Origin: Casuarina equisetifolia
Lineage: Eukaryota > Streptophyta > Magnoliopsida > Fagales > Casuarinaceae
DNA length: 64,000 nt
Direction of reading: 5' to 3'
Assembly: GCA_028551475.1 (NCBI GenBank)
Contig: CM052356.1
Location: 6,644,001-6,708,000, forward strand
The position numbers were made by a program, and so were the translations under genes. This document shows, one piece after another, positions 36,495 through 47,448 of the stretch (position 1 is the first letter of the stretch; each line of letters opens with the position of its first letter). The notes below the pieces were generated by a model. That model was not told where the DNA came from. It saw nothing but the letters and a program-made list of their open reading frames with translations, and did not search any database.

Positions 36495-39090
36495 GCCGTC
36501 TATCTCAGAACACCGGACAGTAAGCAAAGAGCAAGAGATTATGCACTCCAAGCACGAGAGATCAAGAAGAAGCGGATTAATCAAGACGGAGGGGAATGAT
36601 TAGAAGCAATCAGAGTGAGGGATTAGAACTTCCCAACAACAAATTAATGATTGATGATTCAGTGGATCAGATGTCTCTGCTGGCAAAGTGAGAAGAAGGG
36701 GGGAAAAGGTCTCAGCTTTCACGGAGACGGAGGGGTAGAATGGTCTTTTAGACAGTCGTACTTCACTTGTTTTGGATCGGGGAACTGACTCCCTCCGAAG
36801 GTTGGGCTGAGATGCTGAGTTGCTATCCTTGCATTCTCACCTGTCCCTGTTGAAGGCCAAGCGTGTAAGAAAAAACTAAACCTTTCAAGAACAAATTATT
36901 AGGTGCTAATTATTGTTTATTTTTCAAAGAAAAAAAGTTTTTATCTGAGTGAAGAATCAAAAATATTAGAAATAATATTTTTTTTTTACATCACTAATTT
37001 GTTAATACTTGCTTGAACCCTAAGAATTTAGTGATATTTGAAAATTTAGAAGATTTATGATAAATCTTCTAAATTTTTTAATTTCATATCCAATATAATA
37101 AAATAAAGTAAATTTAAGTGTTTGTGTTTTTAATGATTGATTTTTTATGAAGAATTTAAATTGTTTCTAATATGCAACTCATCACCTCCACATTTGATAA
37201 ATTGTGTTTATTTTATAGAAGAGTCAATAATGATTAAAATTTTGGTTGTCTTTTATTGCTAATAATTTAGTCAAATATCTCATTTATATACTCAAGTATT
37301 TCCTTCTCTTAGCAATTAGTTTTAGATGAGAAAATTGAATTTTACTTTTAACATGAGATTAAAGTTTATATTTAAATACAAACCTCATTATTTCTAAGTT
37401 TAGTTGATTATCAGTTTAATTATCAGTACAAAATATTAATCATAAATCATGTTATAGCAATTATTTGATTTAATGGTTCTATAATTAACTTACTTTATTT
37501 GTCTTTTCTACTTATAAGTCTACTTTATGATGGTCAAAAACTCATTAAAGCTGTTAATTATTGATTATTTTAATCTTTCTCTTGTTGTTTGTTAATCTAC
37601 TTATACTTAAAGTAGTTGCTCTACCAAAAATTCAACAAAGATCATTAATCTAATAATCAATAACTCAAATGATGAGTGGAGCTTTGTAAGAATAATTTAA
37701 AATTCTTAAAGAAAGTTCAAGATTCTCTGTACTTTTTTATAACTTTAGATGAATTATTCAAATTAAAAAATAATAATAGTTTTTAATCTATATCTACCAT
37801 GTGTGGTAGGTTAATGTCTAGATTTTAAAACTCTTTAATTATTTTTATAATTAATGAGAGATCAATCATTGGGTGCCAATCGCATCAAGCGTTTAAATTA
37901 TGATTTCATAATTAATCAGTCCGATTATTTATTTCAGTGAAGATCTCAAGGCTGATGTAATGGGATGGTACCGATCCGTCAAAGATGTTGCGTGGACTAC
38001 TGCCCTTGGTAGTTGAATTACAGGTTCAATCAGTATTTATTTCTCCATGTATAAATAAAAAGAAAGGCTTTTGGAATGCCCAAATTGACAACCCCAAAAC
38101 TCGAAAGAAAGAGATTGGGAAGAAGATTTGGTATTATTGGTTACAAATCAAAATAAAAGTAGAAAAAAGGGAAAGAAAGAAGCTATTATACTTAAAAATA
38201 TGTTTTTTTCTCTTAATCTTGCTTTAGTTTCTTGTGAATTTGAGTCTAGTTTGATCTTTTATATTGATGTTCAAAAAAATGAATCAATATCTTTTATATT
38301 GGTTTTGTTGTTGGCATCTTAGGCATGGATGATGCCTTTCTTCTCCTACCTTTGAAGTCTTGAAATGCTTCTAGCTTTTACAGTCTAGTTATTGTATGGT
38401 TGTGTGGTAAAAAGGGGAAGGCCTTACTGTTTTTATGCTCCTGCGGCAGTGTTGCTTGGACTGCTTAGTGGAAAAAAGCATATACTATGGCTTTGCTGTT
38501 CTTCCATTTGTTGTTCAAACTGTGGATTCAAGATATAATTCCTTATGGTGATTTAGTATGCTCTTGTTTAAATTTATACTCTTCAAGTCTTGATGGATTT
38601 TGAGACCATTGCTTAATCAACTAGATGTTTTTGTTTTGCTCCTTATATTCATAGATAAGCTAAGTGTAGAAATTGGTGCCCATATACTTAGTTTGTTAAG
38701 GTAACATCAATTCCATTAAAAAGATTGTTTATTGTTTTAAATTAATTTATGAAAACATAATACATTGATAATACAAGATAACTATCCAAATTTCAATTCA
38801 ACTCTATAGCCTGATCATGAGAAAAAAAATATATCATAAAAGAAAAACCTCTTAGTAAAGGGTAAAAGATTCAAATACTTTGACATTTAAGTAATATCAT
38901 TTCTAAGCTTTAAGCTAGATGATTAAGATATTCATATTCCTCAAATTTACATAGTAATATGAGAAGTATAAGCAGTCATTGTATGGCTAAGTTTTACCTC
39001 AAGAACGATTACATACTATTCACAACGATGGTATCTAATAAACCCATTAAGTTCTTCTCGATAGAAGCTCAAAAGCTGAAGCAAGGCTTG
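36495..39090. other. KLCR promoter side and AT-rich intergenic DNA
   Basis: The first about 250 bp should carry the KLCR leader and promoter. The rest is AT-rich with no gene or structured repeat that I can see. Confidence 0.5.
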
Positions 39091-39096
39091 AGTTGC

Positions 39097-39865
39097 TCAA
39101 GGAATATTGCCTCTTCCACCTCCTTTCTTCGGATCATGTGCTGGATTTGGTGATGGTTCTTCATAATCCAACAATGCTTCAACTCCTACTAGCTTTCTGG
39201 CCTTCATTCGGATTATCACCTTCAAGAGACAAAATACATCAACTCCGTGAACATTCATCCTTTTCTATTGTCATATTTATAAAATAAAATAAAATTAAAA
39301 TGAAAACACTTTCACATATAAGAAGTATAACATAATAGTATATTAACAATATATAAAAACATTAAATTTCAACATATCTTCTCACCTCAAACAATATAAT
39401 ACTTGAAACTAAAATTCTAACATCATATTAAAATACTCACTTTCATTTCTAAGACCAACTTATAAAAAAGATTAACATCTCCATATATATAAAAAAAAAA
39501 TATAACATACGAACATATTAATAATATGTTAAACAGCCAAGTTTTAACAATTTTTAGTCGATAATCTAACTTTTGGATCATCTAAGTAACTATGAGTTCA
39601 TGGATCCTATCACGAGCAGAAGCTTATGTACATACATAGGTGTATCTAAGCTTACCTCACCGCTTGGGGATCGAACTGCAGCATCTTGGAAGCCATCAAC
39701 TCCGCCTAGAGAGAAGAAACACCACGATATCTATTACCCAAAAACATGAATTTTTTGGAATTACCAGTGCTTTGAAACTTGCTTACCTGGGGATGAGCTA
39801 ATGGGTAGCACCAGAAGTATGAGGATAAAAGTTTTGAACCAAGGAAGTGCTGCTGATTTCTCCAT
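39097..39865 (-). CDS. PSY: PSY-type tyrosine-sulfated peptide precursor
   Basis: Three small exons (minus): 39865-39787, 39705-39656, 39219-39097 (stop TGA), with GT-AG borders and fitting phases, giving 83 aa. Exon 1 encodes a signal peptide (MEKSAALPWF, then the core FILILLVLPI). The C-terminal exon contains RMKARKLVGVEALL followed by DYEEPSPNPAHDP and then KKGGGRGNIP. The DY...P..NP.HDP block is the hallmark of PLANT PEPTIDE CONTAINING SULFATED TYROSINE: AtPSY1 is secreted, sulfated on the Tyr after Asp, proline-hydroxylated, and promotes cell expansion through LRR receptor kinases. The Tyr of DYEE is the expected sulfation site (inferred). A TATA-like TATAAA lies at 39911-39916 on the minus strand, close to the ATG. 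The exons are too short to stand out as ORFs, so the gene is easily missed. Confidence 0.85.
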
Positions 39866-39910
39866 TGTTATTGAGATGTGATTTGTGTTCAAGAGGGCGA
39901 TTGAAGTACG

Positions 39911-39916
39911 TTTATA
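39911..39916 (-). promoter_or_regulatory. TATA-like box of the PSY-type gene
   Basis: The minus strand reads AATATAAACG here, about 46 bp upstream of the ATG at 39865. The implied leader is very short, so the assignment is tentative. Confidence 0.3.
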
Positions 39917-39919
39917 TTC

Positions 39920-42900
39920 TTAGTGGGAAGGAATGCGGCAGAGCGAACTTGTCATGATGAACTTCAGAAGCTTTGTGGAGTAGGTTGTGGAAAGGATTCA
40001 CTTCATTGTCCACCAAGTCCAAGTCAACTGCACTAAATTATGTCAAATCGCAAGTTGTAGGTGTCCTCTTATCCACCAAAAGCAATCAATACGAGGGTGG
40101 GATAGTCTATAATTAATTAAAAAAAATATAATTCTTTATTAAAATTATTTTATAAGGAGGTTGGTGTGTTTTTCATGTTAACTAAAATTTTACAATAAAT
40201 TATTAAATATCCTAATATTCTTAAACACAGCCATAGTGAAGTGAAGTTATAAATTTATAAGTAATATATAATAAGAGTTTCAAAACATAATTTTATTTAA
40301 TTAAATTATAAATTTTGATATTATATTAAAAAATTTCTTTCTTTCTTAGATTCAGCTTAAAAGAATAAAATAGTACAAATAATATAGAATATATCAATAT
40401 CCTCCTTTGCAATTACCATGAAATAAAATTACATACTTCAAGCAGTATTATAAAAGAGGTCTTATATCTTATTAAACTAAACTATAAACTATAAACTCTA
40501 AACTCTAAACCTCGTTAAGAGTTACTTCTTTTTTTAAATGATCTGGAACAATCTTGAATAATGTAACAAATATCAGTGTGCTGATTCGTCAGGGCCAGCC
40601 AGTTTCTCTTGTTAGGTATAGTTCCACTTATTGTTAATGCATAAGTGCCCTATTAGTTAGTGCCCCTTCATCATCAAATGCAGTACAAAGCACTCGTCAA
40701 TAGCATGCGGAGACATTATTATTGCATCTGAAAGTGAAATCAAATTGATGCTTTTGAGTTGAAGTGTGAATGCCTGAATATGGCATATATTGAGGAAATC
40801 ACCTTCCAGCTGTTGTTCCTGCTGCTATACAGCTGCAACCCAAGGAATATCAATGATGATGATTCCATTACTATACTTGCACAGCAAGATGATGTCGGTA
40901 GACTTGACAACAACAATGGCCTCCACACCAGCCATCTCATTTAAGCTGTCGAACCAATATCCGTGTGCTGTCCCACAGAAGAAGGCCTTTGGATTCAATC
41001 AAGCTTTCTGCTTATATTTACTGTTCTATCATTCATGCATCTGTTACTTGACATTCTCAATTACAGACACCTGCTTCGTTCTTATATGAGATTCCGGAGG
41101 GGACAAAAGGGGAGAGAGAGAGAGAGAGAGAGGAGGGCTGTGGAAGATGGGGCCAGAAAAGGTGCAAGACAACCTGTTGCAGGAATAAACAATTCTCCTT
41201 GGTAGGCAGACAGCAAATCTAACTTGAATTATAAGGAAATTTTGTTTCAGTAATTGCAAAGGACAAATAAGTATCTGAAAAAAGGTGTTTTAGTTTTGAG
41301 ATGCTTATCATATTCGACGATTAGGTACCAAGCCACACTAGAAGTTGACATTGATTTTTGTCACCAAAAAGTGTAAATTTGAAGATGATGCTTATGGGGC
41401 ATTATATGTATTCTATTGCTATTTTTGTCACTGTTTTAGCCGTTTGGTTGTTTCAGATCAAATTAGATGGTTTTGTGCCCAGCATTTAGAAAGGAATTCA
41501 AGTAGAAATTGTACTCTTCATTGGGTTGGGTTTGTGGATAGAAACATTAAGGCTTAAGAGTGATGGTGGTTGCATCTTTCCATCCACAATGATTCCTCAA
41601 AAGTTGACATTCCAACTCTCTACCAAAATCTATGGTTGGACAATTGCTTTTTCGCTCGTTGATAAAAGTCTCCACTAAAAGACTTTCCTTATATTCAAGA
41701 GATATTAGAAAATAACATATATTTCATATTACTTGTATTCTTACAATCTCTTTAAAATGGAAAATGTATTAACTATTAGAAAATTTACAATTTAAATTAA
41801 AAACTAACTTATAAATTGAAGAAATATTTAGTATTTGAATATTATTCAATAATTATATTTTTCGAGTGAGATTTTTTTACTATTCCAGATACCATATTTA
41901 GTTCAATGTTGAATGATGTGAAATGGATTTTTTTGGCATACCAAGCATATATGAGGGACTAAAAATTAAATAGGGTTTGAAGATGATCAAAATGATTTTG
42001 ATGCCATATTAAAAAATTATAATTTAACCCAAAAACTAACTAATGAATTAGAAAGAAATTTTTTACATTTAAATTTTATATAAAATTTTATTTTTCACAT
42101 ATAAAACTTTTATCCTTAACCTAAATTAAGTGATAAAAGCTTCTATCCATCTAAGTTCCCAAGCAAGAAACTACATTATGTCCCTTATATTGATAAAGTA
42201 GCTCATTTTTTCTATAGTAAAACGAAGAAAATATAATAGAAGATCCAATTAAGGAAGCAATTTTGTAGTACAAATTCATCTTTTTTGTGTCCAAGCATAT
42301 TAAAGTTGGGTTGCACATAATTTATTTTGCAAGAAACCAACCCAAACAGGTGCCTTACCATGTTGTTATGTCTAAAGCTCTTTTAGACTACAATCCTTTT
42401 ATGCAAGGGTCACATTTATTGTAAAGAATCTCGGAAGCATTGGAGGGGCAAGTAGACCAGAGGCTCACAACCCACCACCACCAATACTTGTCTGTCCCAA
42501 AGTGATCGATCATTAGATGTCTAACTACATTTGTAATGGGTAGCTTTATCTTGATAAGTACCTTTAAGACCCACATGGTCTATGTCAAATAGAAAATGCA
42601 ATATATAATTAGACACATTAAGCAAGTGATATATAGCTTCTTAGCTCTATCCCCACTAAGATATTTGTTGGGACATAAATAATTGTGCACTAAGTTTTAC
42701 AACAATAACTCAAACAATATTAAGAATTTATGTAAATTTAGAGAAAAAAAATTTTCTATATCTATGAAGCAACAATTTGCACTTTTAATTTCAAGGTTCT
42801 ACAAATCTTCTCTCATATAATTAAAATTTTTTCTAATGATCTCATTTTTGTCAAAGTGACCTAGGTCTTCTAAGCCTTCTTTATTTGGTTGTTCAAAAAA

Positions 42901-44640
42901 AAATCTATAATTAACCATTTTGTCTTTACTCTTAATTTTAATTCTACAATTAACACTATTGACTTGTATAGAGCTAATCCAAACTTATTTCGAGAAATTA
43001 TGCTTCTTTTGCTCTTTCGTTTCTAACTACTCTACTCTAGATATCAACTAATCGTTTGACAACTCTACTCGCATGTAGTTGGCCTAATTTTTGTATTAGG
43101 AGGGAGGAATTGAATTCATGTACAGTTCATCAGGAGCTTTGTGGGGTTATGAGAGTGAGAGTGCACGTTAGTGATCACCACAAGGTGAACTAGACAAACT
43201 TCTTTGTAATACTAGAACTAAAGTGATTATTGAATATTTAAAAGCAACTCTATATTTAGATGATAATAGCAACACCATACAACCTTTCGTGCCTGAAGTT
43301 AGTTGTGGAGTCAAAATCAAGGGTATGAGCAAAATGATAGGTTTGCCATAAAGGATTCTTGTTTTCTCTAAAAGTATGAGACTTTTAAAAATCTTGTGCA
43401 TTGTGACTTGGTGAGTTACAATGACCAAAAAGAGAGTCACCAAAGGAAAATCTCTTATGACCTCATTAATTTATGAAAACTCTCAAAGAAAAAATAGATG
43501 TAAGAATTAATTATCTCCAATTAGATAAAATTATAATTCTCTTTTTATTTATTGTGTATGTGTTTGCTATATGATTTGTGTTTATCTTTCAATAACTAGT
43601 ATTAGAACATGACTTATATCCCAATACTCCCATTATCACTACAACATTTTCACTACATTTGATTCATCTTTTTCAAGCTATTTCATCTCCCAACTGATAA
43701 TAAGCAAAGTTTACCATTATAGGGGAACCTCCAAAGCTCATCCATTTAAATCATGATCGATGGATTGTGGCAGTCACTTCTTAGTGAAAAATCACACGCA
43801 ACCTTCCACTAAGTTGAAATCGGACTTTCTCATCCGTCTTAGGAAAACGACAAGGAGTCCTCTTTATCCAGCTCACTAATCAGAGCCCACTACCCTACTT
43901 GGTCCTCGACCTAAATTAGCCATAATATCATACACTGAATGGCTTTCTATCTACCGCACAAGCCTTCAGGTGCTGTCCACCTGTCCCATTTTAGAGCATA
44001 AAGCCATGCAACTAAAGTGCTTTAGATAATCATATTTTCTTTGCTTTTTCTGTTCAATCCTTGTGAAGTAAGTTCTTCATAATCTTCAGAAGATACCATG
44101 CAATTGAATACAAGGGTTAGAAATTGGTCAGTACACGAGACTTTCTTGATAACGAGATTCTAAGTAGTTAAGAAAGAAAATTGTGTAATTTATACATTGA
44201 AGGTCCCAATTGACCCTTTATCCAAATCGTTAGGTCACACATAAAGGGTCTATGGGGAGTGTAACGTTGGTCCTATGAAAAAGGAAAATGTCTTGATGAA
44301 CTGCAACGAGGAGGTAAATCTATAACCTTGTTTTTAAGATCATATTATGTTATGAATTCACTTAGATCATATAGCAAATATACACTCAACAAACACAAAA
44401 AAATATTGAAGGTTTACATGATTTGAAAGTAATAATCTCTACAATCATTTTTCAATGAATAAACTCATATGTTCATTAAAAAAAAATCTCTATAATCAAA
44501 GAAAAATAAGTGTATTATTAGAGAATTTCTCTTCTTTGGTAGGTCTTTTTTCCTTTTCGGTCATTATGACAGCTCATAGAACAACACCCTATTCATTATG
44601 AAAACTAAATAATTATTTTACAAGTGATGAGCTATGCAAG
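39920..44640. other. Long AT-rich intergenic stretch, no gene seen
   Basis: Only short chance ORFs occur. A short (GA)n run lies at about 41112-41132. A less AT-rich patch at about 43680-44010 has no recognisable content. Confidence 0.45.
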
Positions 44641-44700
44641 AATGCTACTTTTGTCCATAGCTATTGAACTTGTTAGCAAGCACCGGCACAAAAATACGGA

Positions 44701-45180
44701 GATATAGATACATTGAAGATATGTGGATCAACAAGCTTTTTTATTTATGGCCTGATTAGTTATGAACCCTAAGCTTATCTGCAAAGCAAAAAAAACACAA
44801 TAAAATCAAGAAAGCATACCCTTTTCACTTATAATTATTCCTTTACTCTTATTAATTCTACAACTAAACAATTATTTTACAATTGGTGAGCCATGTAACG
44901 GCGACATCAAAGATGATGAAATCTTAGAGGATGGTATTCTACTTCTGTCCATATCTATTAAACTTGTCAGCAACCACAGACACACTTATACAAAGATATA
45001 GATACACTAAAAAGATGTGGATCAACAAGCTTTTCTCTTTATGGCTTGATTGGTTATGAATCCTAAGCTTAGTTGCAAACAGAAAAGCATAATACAATAT
45101 GATATAGACACATTGAAGATATGGGAATCAACGAGCTTTTCTCTTTATGGCTTGATTGGTTATGAACCCTAAGCTTTGAA
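44701..45180. repeat. Three direct copies of a unit of about 75 bp
   Basis: Copies begin at 44701, 44995 and 45101 with GATATAGAYACA and run through a shared block (ATCAACAAGCTTTT, then TTATGGC, then GGTTATGAACCCTAAGCTT). Spacing is about 294 and 106 bp, and the first interval also shares flanking sequence, so the array grew by unequal duplications. Confidence 0.75.
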
Positions 45181-45366
45181 AACAAGAAAGCACGATACAA
45201 TCAAAAAGGCATATATAACTTTTAAGCAGTACCATTTTTCAAGGCCCATAGGATACATTTTGGCTCTCAAAGGACCAACCGGAACTGCTGCTGGTGTTAG
45301 TAAATTTGAATCAACAACATCGTCATCAAGCAGCAAGATTTCGCGTGCAAATTCCAGATTTTTCAA
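45169..45366 (-). other. Exon-like ORF of unknown origin (weak)
   Basis: The minus strand reads FAREILLLDDDVVDSNLLTP, then VPVGPLRAKMYPMGLEKWYC, an ordinary protein-like composition in AT-rich surroundings. I cannot name a family and see no matching exons nearby. It may be a captured gene fragment. Confidence 0.2.
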
Positions 45367-45944
45367 CTACCTAGGTTGAAGTGGATCCTCCTTAACTGTT
45401 TCCTAGGACTTTTCAGTCGACACATGGATTTGTACCATACTTGATTTCCCCTTCCATGTAATATTGGATTACCTGGTGAACATATTTGAAAAGGAATTAA
45501 GTTATTCAATCAAAAAGAGCTATTAATGGGATAATTGTTATAGATGTAAATGTCTAGTCTCACATTGTTATGAAGTGAGTTAGAGCTCTTAGTTATAAAT
45601 GAGTTTGTTCTTCCACTTCTTTAGTTAATATTTGAAGCAGAATATTAGCTTCTTTACAAGGTATTAAAGGTTAAGCTTTTTCTCAACATCTTCATAGATA
45701 TGGATAAGCTTAAAGTTCATATAGAAAATGACATGATATGAAAATCCTGGTTGGACTAATGCAATAAAGGATTGTGTTATTAGTGTAGAAAGTCAAACTG
45801 CATTACTAAAGTATGAATTGAAGTTCTCAATTATATGTGAGTTTGTCTATTCATTTGACTTTAAAATAAGAGTGAACTTTTTTATTATAATATTATAATT
45901 TTCTTAGCTAATATTCCTCTAGATTCTATATAAATATAGGGAGA

Positions 45945-46890
45945 TGGGAGATGGGTCTATGGCCTCCTAGACCTTGTTTGGCTTGAGAGATATTGGCATC
46001 AAAAGAAAGTCTTTTAAAAAAATATATATATATATATTATAACATACATACTTAACTCACATATACAAGGTGTTAAACCCGAAACCTATAATTAGAATCC
46101 TTACTAACTTTGCATTAAGTTAGCTAGCCAAGCAACAAAACACATCTTTTTCAGGCCTTGTGAAGTTAAATGAAGAAGGTTTTCCCTTACCCTCCCACAT
46201 GTTTAGCACATGTTGAAATGAAAGAATAGTCACATTAGCCTCTCTTACCTTCTAAGGATATATCACAAACCCTAGCATCCATTAGAAGTTCTTTATTGAA
46301 AACGATGTCAAAGTGTCTTATGCTGTCAATATTTTAATTTGACATCTTTCTAATGTGTAAAATTGTTGTCCTCTTTTGACAACCAATTCTAAATAATGTG
46401 GTAAGTTTTTTAAAATAGTATAATAACTCAGGTTTCAAATACAATACTCCATTTCATATTTTAAATAATGAATGTGTTAAAAAAATAAAATGTGTCTCAT
46501 TTTGTCAAAATCTTAGTATGCTATTATTTTTCTATATAAGAATATCCCTCTCTTTGATATATAAGGTCAAGAAAAAGTTGACCTTTCTAACATACTTTGA
46601 AAAAACATACTGAATGTATCTATTTTCTTCCACATTTTTAAAAGAATTAGTTCACCTTTCTAACAACTTTGAGAAACAAATTGGTAGGTTACTGATTCCA
46701 TCTATTACAAGCCTATGGGCTATTAACTTTATCTGTTTCTCTTCCACATTTTTAATAGAGGCAATAGACCTTTCTAGCATATTCTGAAAAAACAAATTTA
46801 TAGACGATTGACTTCTTTTGTTTCTCTTCCACTTTTGCTGATGTTTTCACTTCATTGCCTCTGAAAATTGTTTCACTTTCCTGGTGTGTA
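45945..46890 (-). pseudogene. Decayed partial copy of the beta-amylase last exon
   Basis: Segments match, in order, the minus-strand last exon of the intact beta-amylase gene next door: 45948-46002 with about 47495-47548, 46140-46330 with about 47603-47790, and 46790-46880 with about 47960-48040 (for example CTTCCACTTTTGCTGATGTT against CCGCCACCTTTGCCGATGTG). It has AT-rich insertions, several internal repeats of a TTTCTCTTCCACATTTTT motif, and no open reading frame. A piece at about 47035-47100 also resembles intron 1 of the intact gene near 49455. It is a tandem duplicate that has lost coding capacity. Confidence 0.7.
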
Positions 46891-47448
46891 TTCAACATAA
46901 TTGGTGCACCTAAGCCTATTCAAACATGACCCCAAGGATCTAAGCGTATTCAACATTATCCACAATTCAAAACCTTCAAGGATCCACTAAACCTCGTAAG
47001 GATTTTTCAGGGAAGGCATTCCCTCTATGACTAGTCTTTGGACATAAAAAATTTCTATGATAAAGTTTCCACACCTGCCCATGAACATAAGCAGACATCA
47101 CGGTGATTCTATTGAGAAGGGCTACTGTTATTCAACCAGGCAGAGCATCACAATGGTGAAAGTAATACAAATGACGATACCACGCATAGAACAATCAAGT
47201 CAAAAGAAGCATAAGTTGAAAATAAGCCCGCCGGTTTAAAAATATGGGAAGGCAATAATGTATTATGGTACACTTAAATATTTTGCTCTTTCATAGAAAC
47301 AAGAAAAAAGGATTAAAAAATTAGGCAATACTACACATTTCACACCAGAAGATGCGGGGTCATCAAATTATGTATGAGGTATTCACATCAATTGGCAGAA
47401 AAGTATTTTCTCTTTTTGCGTCCAGCGATCCAAATGGATGAAGCTTGC

